Origin: Diaporthe sp. PMI_573
Taxonomy: Eukaryota > Ascomycota > Sordariomycetes > Diaporthales > Diaporthaceae
Direction of reading: 5' to 3'
Length of the DNA: 64,000 nt
Assembly (NCBI GenBank): GCA_021399435.1
Contig: JAJTUP010000016.1
Coordinates: 62,001-126,000, forward strand
Under the pieces are notes generated by a model. It was given only the letters and a program-made list of their open reading frames with translations, was not told where the DNA came from and did no database searches. Both the position numbers and the translations under genes were made by a program. Shown piece by piece: positions 43,337 to 55,054 of this stretch. How positions within the stretch are numbered: the first letter of the stretch is position 1; every line of letters begins with the position of its first letter.

Positions 43337-44796
43337 TGTCGTTTGCATGTCGAACCAAACCAGGTACGCTAGGATGATTCGAACGGCACTGAAATGACTT
43401 TTATGGACCAATTTTCGCCTGTGCGATTTAGAACTTTGAAATAGATGAGAAGTCATGCCAAGCAAACTGCGCACGGCCGGTGCGGCTTCCTGGAGAAGGG
43501 GAGCCCAATTAATGAGACGTCCCTGCAGAGTCTGAACATTGAAGAGATTCATTTAGTTAATTACCAAACCATGATTCCTACAACGGGTTGAGAAAGATTA
43601 TTACCTCTAAGAGTAAATTTTGCAAGTAGCAAAAACATGTCTCAATGAGCTGAAACACTTTCTGATCATGGTCGAGAAGTGAAACTGCCGCCGAGCCCGA
43701 CGGAAGTTCAGTGAGCACGCGTCTGGATATCGTCGAATGAGGCGCCTGAAGGGGAAAGCCATCTTGGTCACCAATGGAAGCTTGATATGCCCCGGCCAGA
43801 GCTACCGTGACTTGTCTCGCAGCGGACGATCGGAAAAGGAGGTAGTACATCCATCCGAGCTCACTATTTACTGACAGCCGGCTACAGTGAAAGGGGAATT
43901 GTATGGCAGAAATATTGTCCACAAAATATGCCAGCAGAGAAGATTCCTCCTCGGAAGGACCTTCGTGGTTCGTAGAGGGTCCAAGGAATGGCCCATGCCG
44001 GGCGTCTCTCGTCAAGACAGTTGCAATTGTTGCTGCCGTCATTGTTGGGGTCTCCACAGATGATTGAACGGGTGTTGTTGTGTCCGGCGCGTCTTTAGTG
44101 CTGGGGGCTATGTCGTGTCCTTGGCCCGGTGTAGGTAATGGTGGGTATTCCTCAAAGCTGTCAAAGCTGAAGCCACCAACACCAGTGAAAGCATAGTCCA
44201 AGTCCCCAGTAGGAAGCCCAGCCACTAGCTCATCAAGTGGCATTGCGGATTCCTCGAATGAGAATGGCGACATCAAAGCATTGCAATCCTCAATAACTTT
44301 CCTGAATGCTTCGCTTCCATCGCTCTCATTCATCTGCGCTGGACCTTCGCCAGCCTGGGAATCAGCTCGTGGAGACGTCGAGTCCACTTGAAGCCCAGCG
44401 TCATGGGCCCATGTGTTGGTCCGTTCGATACTGTCACATCGCGTCGAAGGTGATGTTGAACTGTTTTCAAGGCTGTGTCGATCGGTACACTTCTTCCAAC
44501 TGCGTTTCGAGATCTTTGCCTTGATCCTCTCAACTTCCTCACGCTGGCGCCAGCCTTTGTCCATCCACGACGGTCTGCGGTCATAGCCATGACAGTCGAT
44601 GCCAAGTGATTTGCAAGCCAAGCACAAAGGACGTGTCTCGTCACACTTCTTTTTCCTCAATCTGCAAGTCCAGCAGCCATTAGTCGATCTTGCCCGTGAG
44701 ACACCTGAACCGTGTCAGTATTCGTGAAACTTGGGTAGGATACTGTCATTGTCAAATAAAGCGGCACTGACTGCTGTTTTGGGATACCGAAGACAT
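43337..44796 (-). pseudogene. Zn2Cys6 fungal transcription factor, C-terminus lost at pogo junction
   Basis: Exon 1 is only 25 nt (44772-44796, MSSVSQNS); the intron 44705-44771 (GTCAGT...TACTGAC...TTCAG) joins it in frame to exon 2 (43605-44704). This completes the binuclear cluster with Cys 19, 22, 29, 36, 39 and 46 (CX2CX6CX6CX2CX6C), a GAL4-type DNA-binding domain. A second intron (43532-43604) leads to exon 3, which ends around WFDMQTTT, a segment that in this family starts a conserved C-terminal block. At that point pogo copy 2 begins. About 440 residues remain. The missing C-terminus makes loss of function likely but not certain. It lies head-to-head with the ABC transporter, 1016 bp apart, so it may have regulated it. 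Confidence 0.85.
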
Positions 44797-45812
44797 CTTA
44801 TAAGTTGCTTTCGACTCAGGTGAGCCTTGAGTTGAATATGGAAATAGATTCTACAGAAACGGTGGGAAATTGATATATATGGAATGCCAGTGGTCTCCAC
44901 AAAGGGATGAAGGACGAGAAATATCGCCATGCTTGTCTCTCTACTGTAGTTCGCTACGCTGCACCGTACTTGTGCGTTCTACACGCGATGACCGTTGTGC
45001 CGCAATGATGCTGTATCTAGCTTGTGAATAAATGCACTGCGCCGCTGCGGGGCTGTGTTTTGTGACACGGGGTGAGGGGGCCACAACCGCTCATGTCCAA
45101 TGGTCAGCATGATTACCTTTAGTGGCTGGGATTTGTGTCACTTGGATCCGTTCACCCTGATCTGAATGGCAAGCACAGGACAGCCGTTGCCGGGATATTT
45201 TGACCATGGCCCCGGTTTTAGTCGGATCCTTTGAATTATCTCGAGTCGACAGACCACCTCGTATTTGCCGCCGATTGTCTCATGTAATAATCAGCGGCAT
45301 AATGACTGCGATTGAATCGAAAGGCTGCATGGCAATTGCATCTAAAACCTGCCTTTACACAGCTGTTTATTTCTACAGGAGGCAATGGTCTTTGCCCAGT
45401 GGTTGTGGCCAGATGCACTTCCGCAAGGCTCAAATTCAATGACCAAAGTACTCATCCACACAAATGAACTGATAATAAATGTGACGGGTCTTCCGGTGAA
45501 TAGCATGCCAAGTGATAAGAGGGATGTACCTCCTTCCAAAAGTAGACGCCCAACGCGCAGCATCAGGGGTTTGTACGCATCTGTTGGCGCTAGACCCTTT
45601 CGTCGTTGTGACGTCGGGGACAGCCCGACGCGGCAGCACTGTGAACGGGTCCAAGGCAGCAGAGCTGTCGTTGCTGCTTTTCCATGCACCTCAGCGATCT
45701 TTTTGTTACGATATCCCGAGCCACTTCAATAGGTCGCAGCTTCGTCCAAGTCTTGGATCGCAAACATCCAGCTTTCTTGCCCTTTCTTTGTCCAAACATT
45801 GTGAAGACCGAG
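44797..45812. promoter_or_regulatory. Divergent intergenic region between regulator and ABC transporter
   Basis: The 1016 bp between the two start codons must hold both promoters. Overlapping short open frames in several frames (45200-45730) have no domain support. I could not single out a TATA box or a CGG-type inverted motif with confidence. Confidence 0.5.
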
Positions 45813-48800
45813 ATGGAATCAGCCTGCCAGAACGACAGTTCCTTCGGCCCGGCCGTCACAGGCTGCCGCGGCGATTTCGATTTTACCATCTTCTTCGAGG
45901 CAACAATATTGTCAACTCTGCCCTCCGCATTATTCATCCTCCTGGCGCCATGGCGTTTTTGGCAACTCAAAGACCGGTCGTGCGTTGTCACTGGGCAAGC
46001 CCTTTGGTATTCGAAAGCAGTGAGTTGTGGGAATTGCCAGGAGACAATCTCAGTGTTCTAACCTGGCTTTGAAGGCCTCAATAGTAGCCTACGCTAGCCT
46101 CGAACTCACCCTCACGGCATTTGTTGCACGCAAGTCCGTTCCAGTCGGAGACGAAGTTTTGGCTGCAGCAATCACGGCTGCGGTCACGCCATTCCTCATG
46201 CTGCTCCTTTCATGGTCCGAGCATTTTCGCAGTTCTCGTCCTTCGATGGTACTAAATACTTATTTGCTCTTCACACTCCTGTTTGACGCGGCTCTAGTCA
46301 GAACGTCTTGGTTGGCATTTGGAGGACGAAGATATACAGTATCTTTGACAGTGAAGGTGGCCCTGAAGCTCGTTATGGTGGTCCTCGAAGCTGTGCCGAA
46401 GCGACGCTGGCGGATATTACAATCTCAGGACACGAGCCCAGAGGAGACAAGCGGTGTATACTCTTTGGCATTGATGTCATGGCTTAGGCCCCTGATATCA
46501 CTAGGCAGTCGCCAGACCTTGGATCTGGAGGATCTGTATCCCCTGGACCGTCGACTTGCAGCAGCGCGACAACTCGAAAGGTTCCAAAGAGTACGTAAAG
46601 CCACGAGCATGAATCCCGCAGACAAAATTCTTTTGCGTGATCTGGCACGAACGCTTGGAACCGGTTTGCTTCAGCCAATTATACCTCGGCTATTGTTGAT
46701 GGGCTTCTCCTTCGCCCAGCCTTTCTTCATCCAGCGGCTCATCCGCTATCTCCAGGGCGGAGATGGTGTCCCTGTCTATCTAGAGAGGAACTTGGGCTAT
46801 GGTCTCATCGGAGCCAGCTTCTTCATATACCTGGGCATCGCTCTGTCAACGGCTATGTACTGGTACCTCCACTTCAGGACAATCATGAAGCTCCGGGCCA
46901 CTCTCGCAACAGCTATTTTCGCAAAGGCCCGCCAAGTCTCATCTCACACACTAGATGAGTCAGTGTTGACTCTGATGAGTACTGACGTCAGCCGAGTTGT
47001 AGGCGGTATACAGAACGTCCACGAGCTGTGGGCCAACACAATCGAGGTAGCCCTCGCCGCCTGGCTTCTCGAGAGACAAATAGGTGCGGCATTCGTGGCA
47101 CCAGTTGTTGTGGTACTGATTTGTATCGCATGCACCATTGTCGTCGCCAAAGGTGCCGCTTCACGTCAAGGGGAGTGGACCAAGAAGACGCAGAACCGTG
47201 TCAGCGTCACATCCAGTGTCATTGGCCACATCAAGGCTATCTTGATATCTGGCAGGGCCGAACATCTTGCATCTATGGTGCAAAGGCTAAGGGATGACGA
47301 ACTGAGATCCGGGAGCAGATTTCGTGTCCTAATGGTCTTTTCAACCTGTGTGGCGTTTGCACCCATGCTGGTCTCCCCATTGATGACATTTGCCGTTACT
47401 GCTCGTTCACTCGACACGGCGCAGGTTTACGCAAGCCTGGCCTACTTGACGCTGCTTGCGAGTCCACTTACTCAGCTATTCCAGACACTTCCAAATATGC
47501 TGGCCTCCAAGGCCAGTCTGGAACGGATCCAAACTTTTCTCGCTGCGCCACCTCGGGTCGATTATCGAGTTGTTTTATGTACAGAGAAGTCATCATCGGA
47601 AAAATCAGAACATAGCGGAGGTGGTCCGACTATCTCATTCCACGATGTGAGTTTGGGTTGGGAAGAGGCGAAATGGCAGCTTTCTCATCTCAACATGGCT
47701 ATTCCCTCGTCCGAGTTGACCATTATTCGAGGTCCAGTGGCATCGGGGAAGTCAACTCTTTCAAGAGCTCTTCTGGGCGAAGTCCCATTTGTTGAGGGCA
47801 AGGTTGAATTCAGTTCTGCATACGGGAAAATTGGCTTTTGCGCCCAAACGCCCTTCTTGACAAATGGCACCATCCGTTCCAACATTGTAGGCATGGAGCT
47901 GTTTGATAGCAGTCGTTACGAAAGTGTTCTTCACGCGACCTTGCTGAAGCTCGACATCGATTCCTTGCCGGAAAGGGATGAGACACGGGTGGGCAGCGGG
48001 GGACTGACACTCAGCGGCGGCCAGAAGCAACGTGTTGCACTTGCACGAGGGTTATACTTGGAGTCGGACCTCTACATCATCGACAATGCTCTGAGCGGAC
48101 TTGACAAGCAAACCGCTGACGATATTGTACACCGGGTGTTTGGGCCCACTGGCCTTCTGCGCGAGAAGAAAGCGACCGTTGTTTGGTGCACCGAGTCAAC
48201 TAAGTACTTATCGCTTGCCCATCAACTGATAATTCTTGGGGCGAACCATGCCTTGGAATATTGCGGACCACCTGAGGAAGACTCGAAGCATTATGTCGCT
48301 CCGTCAGCCGCAGAAATTGAGGTATTCAGCAACACAACACCGTCAGTTAAGCAAACGCCGCCGACCAAACCAAAAGAAGTTTCCAATGCACAACACGATA
48401 GTGGAGTGTATTCTCATTATGGTTCAGCTATAGGGACAAGTGTTACTGCAGCAGTTCTTCTGTTCGGCTGTTTGTTTTCATTCGCGTATAACTTTGGAAC
48501 TGTGTGGCTGAATTTCTGGGCCGAGGATGTCTTCAAGCGACCGACTTGGCAATCACTCCCATTTTACCTTGGGATCTATGCTCTGATCCAGATTTCTGGC
48601 TTGATATCCCTCGGTATGTATGTTGGCAGCACAAACATGGTCATGTTCACTCGCGGGGGCTCGCATTTGCATCTGAGAGCTATCAGAAGCCTGTTCAGCA
48701 TGCCGCTCGGTTATTTTGCTGAAACAGACAGGGGTGCGAGTACAAACCTGTTCTCCCAGGATATGGCCCTCGTGGACGGTCCGCTGTCCTTTGCCATTTC

Positions 48801-50277
48801 CAACACCCTGCTCTCAGGATTCACAGCCTTGGGCCAGGCCGTTGTTGTCGCCGTGGCGACACCTTGGGTTGCCATTGGTTACCCGGTGTTACTTGGCGTA
48901 CTTTACCTGCTACAGAGGTACTATCTCAAGACTTCGCGACAGCTTCGGCTGCTGGATCTGGAAAGCAAAAGTCCACTTTAGTAAGTTGTACTTCTGTCAG
49001 TCAGGGGCGATGATGCTGACGAGCGCTGCACCACCACAGTGCGCAATTTCAAAATGTCGTTGCGGGTATTGAGTCAATTCGAGCGTTCGACTGGGCAGAT
49101 AAGTGGCAAGATGTCTATCACGGGCTCCTAGATACGTCTATGCGTCCCCAATACCTTCTGGATATGATCCAGCAGTGGTTGGCCCTTAGTCTAAACCTGA
49201 TCGTTGGGATTGTGGCTCTGGCCGTCACTTGCCTGTCGACGCAATTGGTGTCATCATCTCGTGCCGGCCTTGTTGGCGCGGGACTTGTGTCACTCATGAC
49301 TTTCGGGGAGCTGGCCTGCGCCACTGTCCGATCATGGGTCCAGCTGGAGACGTCGCTCGGAGCGGTCAAGCGGCTCAAAGATTTCGAAGTGGCAGCCAAC
49401 GGCCACAACGATGACAAATTTGATGACGAGGAATTCGAAGTGCCGGCAGACTGGCCTGGTACTGGAAGCATCCACATGGCCGGCGCCACGGTTTCATACA
49501 GTCGAGAGACCGATTCGGAGTCCGGAAACACTGTTCTCCGCGACGTCAAACTCAGCATTGGTCCCGGCGAGAAGGTCGCTATCGTAGGCAGGACCGGAAG
49601 GTATGTACTTGCTGTGACGCACCGCAATAATAGAGAAGAAAAAATGCGGGATCAAATGCTGACTCACTAATGGCAGTGGAAAATCTACCCTGGCGCTCAT
49701 GCTTCTTCGTATCCTTGACCTGACGCCGGAGACCTCCAGCAGTATTACAGTCGACGGCCTGCAGCTCCGACGTATAAATCGTCAAATTGTGCGGGACAGG
49801 ATCATTGCCGTGTCCCAGGACATGATATTTCTCGCAGCGGAAGAAACATACAAAACGTTGTTGGACCCAGAGAATTCCCTTACGGAAGACGAGTGTCAAG
49901 CAGCACTCGCCGAAGTGGGTTTGGGACACGTCGTCAGCGCTGCCGGCGGTTTGAATATGCCTATAGCTAAAGACTCCTTGAGCCATGGCCAGAGACAATT
50001 GTTGAGCCTGGCTGTTGCTGTCGCCAGGACATGGGCCAGGCAAAAGACGCTGGTCGGTAAAATCGGGCAGGGACCTGAACAACGGCAGATGGGAGGTATT
50101 GTTATATTCGACGAGTTGACTTCGAGTGTGGAAACAGAAACTGAGAACATGATGCACGGCGTCATTTCTCGGGTGTTCTCCCACTACACGGTGATAAGCA
50201 TTACCCACAAACTCGAGTCGCTGACTGAGTATGATGCCGTCTATGTGGTCTCTCAGGGGCAGATCGCTAAGACTTAG
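45813..50277 (+). CDS. ABC transporter, ABC-C (MRP-like) subfamily, 1424 aa
   Basis: Four exons: 45813-46019, 46075-48980, 49040-49600, 49677-50277; introns of 55, 59 and 76 bp with GTGAGT/GTAAGT/GTATGT donors, all frame-preserving, the last splitting the second Walker A. Layout is N-terminal membrane segments (TMD0-like), TMD1, NBD1, TMD2, NBD2. NBD1: Walker A GPVASGKST (about 621), LSGGQ (about 714), Walker B ending IIDNALSGLD with Asn instead of the catalytic Glu, and no His at the H-loop (WCTES). NBD2: Walker A GRTGSGKST (about 1219), LSHGQ (about 1325), Walker B IVIFDELTS and ITHK with the His present. Degenerate NBD1 and canonical NBD2 are usual for ABC-C. Likely exports organic anions, conjugates or metabolites across the plasma or vacuolar membrane. 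Divergent from a Zn2Cys6 regulator. Confidence 0.93.
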
Positions 50278-51325
50278 GACGCAACCTGTAAGTGATTTTG
50301 ATACTCCCTCTCCGCGAGGTGAATCTGGCTCGCATTTAAAGTCTACAACCTGTGTATAAATTCTTTTCTGTTTTTGTTTTTGATAATGAACAACATATGC
50401 ATGCCTCCTGCTCCTTGAGCTGTGATCTGCTCTCCATCTTGAACCTCTAAAGAATAAACGCATGAAGAACGGAGTGCCATGAAATTTGGTATGATGGTTC
50501 ATCCTACACAATGCCTCTGGAAAATGAATCACTTCCTGGGCCAGCAAGTCTCGGCCAGTATCTCCACGATCTCGGGCCGTCCCTCGTTTGCAATTGAGTA
50601 GCCAGGTTGCGATTCCTTTGCTGACGGGGAACAAGCTTGGTGATGTTGATGTTGAAATACTCGGAGAGCCGTTATTTAAGAGCAAATAGTTAGCGAGTAG
50701 GTTGTACACCTTGTGGCGATGCAAAGGGCGCGAACTACATATCTAAATACGACTGGATATTTCCTTCGGAGGTATGGTCACTATTTCAGCAACTTTTAAA
50801 AGTCATACATCATTCTTGGTCTTAATCTCTTGGATATATCTATTCTAAGCTCGTCTACTACTTCCATATAAAAACCTTATTACTCCTGAAACTCATATAG
50901 CTAAAAAAGCTTCCGCCAGAAGCGGTTCTCACTAGCCTTGTCTGTGCGGCTGTCACAAGGCTGTCTATGTTTTCTGGGCCACGTGCCACAGACAATCGTA
51001 TTCTAAACCCACTGTTATCGGCATAGTTTTTTGTTTTTTTTTTTTAAAAAAAAAAGCTGGGGTGTTTAAGCGTTTACCACTGTATGAAGGGACCGCCTAC
51101 ATACTGCTTAAGAAGCGTACGTACACGGATTAAAAACGAAACCACCTCTGTCATGTTGATTCTCGCTCAGTTCCCTCATACACCCGACTGGTTCCCAGAT
51201 GCTGCTGTATACTACTTAGGTCGTGGTGGTCAGCTTTCAATCTTGCATTGCTGCAGTAAATCAACCATCTTCGCTTCTGAGTGACTTTGATACCCTCACC
51301 GAACGCCTTAAATGGCTTGCAAAAG
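50278..51325. other. Convergent intergenic region
   Basis: 3' flanks of the ABC transporter (plus) and the DUF6536 gene (minus). A long minus-strand frame entering from the ABC gene is a shadow. A T-run followed directly by an A-run (about 51027-51055) forms a perfect simple hairpin that could act in 3'-end formation. Nothing else recognised. Confidence 0.55.
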
Positions 51326-54300
51326 TCATGCATATACGTGCATAGGGTTGTCTTCTGGTGGATCAACGCCCTGCTCCTCGGTTCCAAAGGTCAGATGTCC
51401 CAGCGTTACCCCTACTTCCCGATCCCCGAATCGCGTGTAAAACTCCTCTGGCATGCGCACAGCACCCCAACGAATCCTGCTCCTGGACAGTCTTGTCCGA
51501 AACTGCATGTCGTTCTCTTCAGATATTGAGCCATGTTCGAGTTCGCGAGCAGCTTCTAGCCTGTCGTCGGTATCATGAGCGTCCAAGCGGCTCACCGTAA
51601 TTGGTGCATCTTCGCTGTTTGCAGGAGCCGAGTTGATGATCCGATGCGTCTCCGTATTTGCGTCGCCCTCGGTCACTGGTACATGTGCTGCGTAGATGGT
51701 GCTATCTTCAGAGGTGACGGCGTTGCCATATCGGTTGACATCTGCATAGCCATTAACGACGCTTCCTTTTTTGGGCCTGGGTGAAAGAAGGGGGTGTTCT
51801 TCGACATCTCGGCTGCTGTTCAACGCGGCTATACTATCCCGATTCGGATCCGCGAAGTTACTTTTGGCTCTGCATGCTGGAAGTGATGGGGTTGTGGAGT
51901 ACCTATGTGCAGCAGAAGAGCTGCGACATGCCGGCATTAGAGGCTGCAAGTCGATACCTTCCTCCACAGTCGCGGAGATGGCAGAGACAGTTCTCCGGCC
52001 CCAGTCATCTCCAGTCCCTACCTCCTCTGCAATGCCATCCAGGATAAAGTCATTCTTGACCCTTGACACGGACTTGCTGGGAGGCGAGTCACCCTGTCGA
52101 CAAGTCGAAACGTGACAAGCTGCGGACATGATCAGGGAATTGGAGCGCGAGGTAATCATAGAACCCCGGAGCCTCCGCAAGCCGAGCACTAAGGGCAACA
52201 AAATCAAGACAAGCGAAACGATGAAGCCGATGAGAATTGAGGGCGAGGAGTAGCCGACAAGAGCAATCTGATCATCTTCTGTCCCCGCTAACCCACTATA
52301 ATACCCTGCGATGTCCTTAGTCGTCGTCCATGCGAATGATCAAGCTGGTAAAATTGCGCTTGATGGTTCGAGAAAGGTGATGAAAGTGAGTAGGAGGACA
52401 AGGCAGCAAGATCAATTCAAAGTTCTAGAGAGCTCGAACCTACCGCCTTCACTCATGAAAGAGAAAATAGCGATCGACGTGACCCAATGGAGAAAGATGC
52501 TGGTAACCAATAGGGGAATGCTGTATCTGTATGGCAACTGAAGTCGAAAGGTTGACCACTGCTCTCCTTGAGGGTTCGTTACCCGCAGAGGACGATAACC
52601 CATACTGAATGACTGCCACTCTGATTCCGTCAGCGTCCGTGTGTAGAGTGCATTGTATGCGACATAGGCACACGACAGGATGAGCTGGGGCGTGTTGGCC
52701 AGCATAACAGTGGCGACAAAGTTTCCCGTTGGGAACCAACGCGCGAAAAAAACTCCTCCCATGAGAATGCTTTGTTCGTGGGAGAACAAGCTGTCAATTC
52801 CAAAGCTGCAGGGAGCTTGTTACCATTCTGAGCTCATCAACATCGAAAGGAAAGCAATTTCGTGGTGCAGACTTACGCGTTGGACAAGGGATAGGAGTAG
52901 AACGCGCCCTTCATAGCTATCCCTAGAACAACAAGAATAAGAACGAAGAAGACGTAATTTATGATCCAATTTCCTGGTGATATGGTGTTTATGAGCCGTT
53001 TTGAGCGTGCCTGCCATTGAAGGGGTTTCCTTCTCGGACAGCACCGGATGTCCAGTAATGCTGCCGCGCATCCGCCAACCGTGGCCGGGTCCGGAACTAT
53101 GATGAATGTGGCCACTGCATCACCTGGCGTTACCAGAGGGTCATCTCTGAGTGCAAACACAACACAGATGCAGAGGATGAGTTTGATGAAAACACAAATG
53201 GTCACCACCAAGAGAAGCGTGTTGGACAGCACCACCTTGCAACCTGGCTCCAAGGGCTCCGCGAGACAGTATTGTACACGGACGTTGTTTGCGCTGCTTT
53301 TTCTGTACGAAGGCCGTGGGATTCCTATGCACTTGTTTGGCCATAACTCTGCATCGGAAATTCCCCACGTGATGTTGTTGTCGATGACTTGCCCCCAAGT
53401 AGACCTAGACCGCAAGGTAGAAATCGAATGGCCCACACGCAACCAGGGAAATTCCCAATCCGAGCTCTTTACCTCAGTCTCGTTTATCAACTCTTTAGTC
53501 ATGACCCAGCTGATGCCAAGCGGACCTGTGCAGCTGTTGGGACAGCCACCAGGAAACCATGTGCCTACTAGGGCCGCCCTTTTGTAGCATGTTGAGCTGA
53601 ACCAGAGCGAATTTGGTTGCGACATGGAAGCATTTTCGAAATAGGGCTCCCATATAGAGCTGAATATTTTGTTCTGAAGCTCGTGGTCGCTAAGCTCCAA
53701 CGCGCTCAAGTTGTAAACGTTTCCCACGGTTTCCTGCATGTCGTAAATGTCGCTGATGACCCACCCTTTAGGATCTGTCGGCTCGTCACCTGAATCCGCT
53801 ACCAGAAGGAGACTACGATATTTATGTAGTCCTTGGCATGTTTGGTACTCAGATTTGCAATCGCTCACGGAGAGCTTTTGTGTTGCATTGGCCATTATGC
53901 CGGCAAGCCTTCGAGACGAATGCTGAAAATCAAGATTGTCTGTGCCAAAGTGGTAATCGAGTTCGTAGCTATACGGGAAATTGGCGGAATACTTTGGATC
54001 CACGCATTCTGTTCCTTCCAAGGTAAGCGCCGCTCCCGGAAGTGAGTACGATGCACCATGTAGGAGGGGCTCCGAGACGAGCGCCATTGACCATTCTGAA
54101 CCACTATAATCCACAGTGAATACTGAGGAATTGAACAATAGGTGGATTGGGACAGAGCTCAGGCTGAACAGCATCCAAGCGAGTGACTTGTATGGAGACA
54201 CGCTCAGAACGTTTCGAAGCGAGGGCACTCCAATCTCCAGCCAACGTTTGCGCGCATGTGCTCGGTCCACCTCGGCTCGAGTCGGCGAGTTCAGAACTTG

Positions 54301-54657
54301 CATGAAGAAGTTGGAGGAGGCAATTATGAGGCTGGAAGCGATGTTGAGCAATAAATGTAGGAAAGTGTTGAGTATTGAGATCTTGTTGCAGTTGCCTTTG
54401 CTGAAAACATTAGTTCCAGAAACACCGCTCTTGGAAACGGACCAAATGAGAATTGAGATGTTCGCAACAACGAAGAAAGCCGCGATACTCGTGTTAATAA
54501 TGGCCGTCTTTCGCCAACCGTCCGAAGGAAGGCGGAGCAGCCTTAAAAGACCCATAACGAAAGACACTAGCTGCATTGCATAAAGCAAGGGGGATAATGG
54601 GAATTGCTGAGAGTCGAGGCGAATGAAATACATATATGTGTGCACCTGAGTTGTCAC
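51326..54657 (-). CDS. DUF6536-type fungal integral membrane protein, 1040 aa
   Basis: Three exons: 52877-54657, 52444-52805, 51326-52305; introns 52806-52876 and 52306-52443, the second resolved by choosing the GCAG acceptor that yields FMSEGGYYSGL. The N-terminal GWRKTAIINTSIAAFF segment, the IIASSNFFMQVLNSPTRAEV block and IPIHLLFNSS-like VPIHLLFNSSVF are hallmarks of the DUF6536 family. Hydrophobic helices occur near residues 50-73, 95-122, 158-180, 485-513 and 565-590 in exon 1, two more in exon 2, and one at the start of exon 3 (LIGFIVSLVLILLPLVLGL). A large Cys-containing loop with N-glycosylation sequons lies between helices 3 and 4. The Ser/Asp-rich C-terminal tail ends in the conserved WGAVRMP and GHLTFGTEEQ motifs. 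Function of the family is not known. A start at the internal Met of MQLVSFVMGL is also possible. Confidence 0.88.
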
Positions 54658-55054
54658 ACAATAGTTTTCGCAAGGTGGTCAGCCCAAGTCTTCAGACATG
54701 TCTCTGGCCAGGGCCACTGCCTCAAGAGCCAATGAAGCCAAGGCGGAAGAATAGCGGCAACGTGCATGTAACGCCCCCAACCACGGCCCGACAAGACACT
54801 CACTGTCCTCGTACACTGCATGAGTCCAGGGATGTTGCGTGCCTTTGACTGCGATCGGCAAGCGATCGTTTCCACACATAAACCCAGCTGTAATCAATAC
54901 AGTAGTCTTGTGTAAGACAACCTTAAATAAGTGCACGAGAGTTAGGACGCACTAATAAACGAGAACTGAGAAATCCAAAAATTCATATCGCGTGAGGCCT
55001 TGTCTCCGTCTTACTGCCCCCGACTTTCACTATCTTTCGTTCCCACCTTATCAG
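54658..55054. other. Intergenic, nothing recognised
   Basis: Serves as the upstream region of the DUF6536 gene and the 3' flank of the next minus-strand gene. Short overlapping frames only. Confidence 0.5.

Noticed and set aside
43301..43552. 83-codon minus-strand frame spanning the pogo junction
   Set aside because: It is the last exon of the Zn2Cys6 gene read into transposon sequence, not a separate gene.
45200..45732. Several overlapping frames on both strands between the regulator and the ABC gene
   Set aside because: They overlap one another, lack domains and lie in the divergent promoter region.
49579..50724. 381-codon minus-strand open frame
   Set aside because: Lies antisense across NBD2 of the ABC transporter and an intron; no domain and no splice support.
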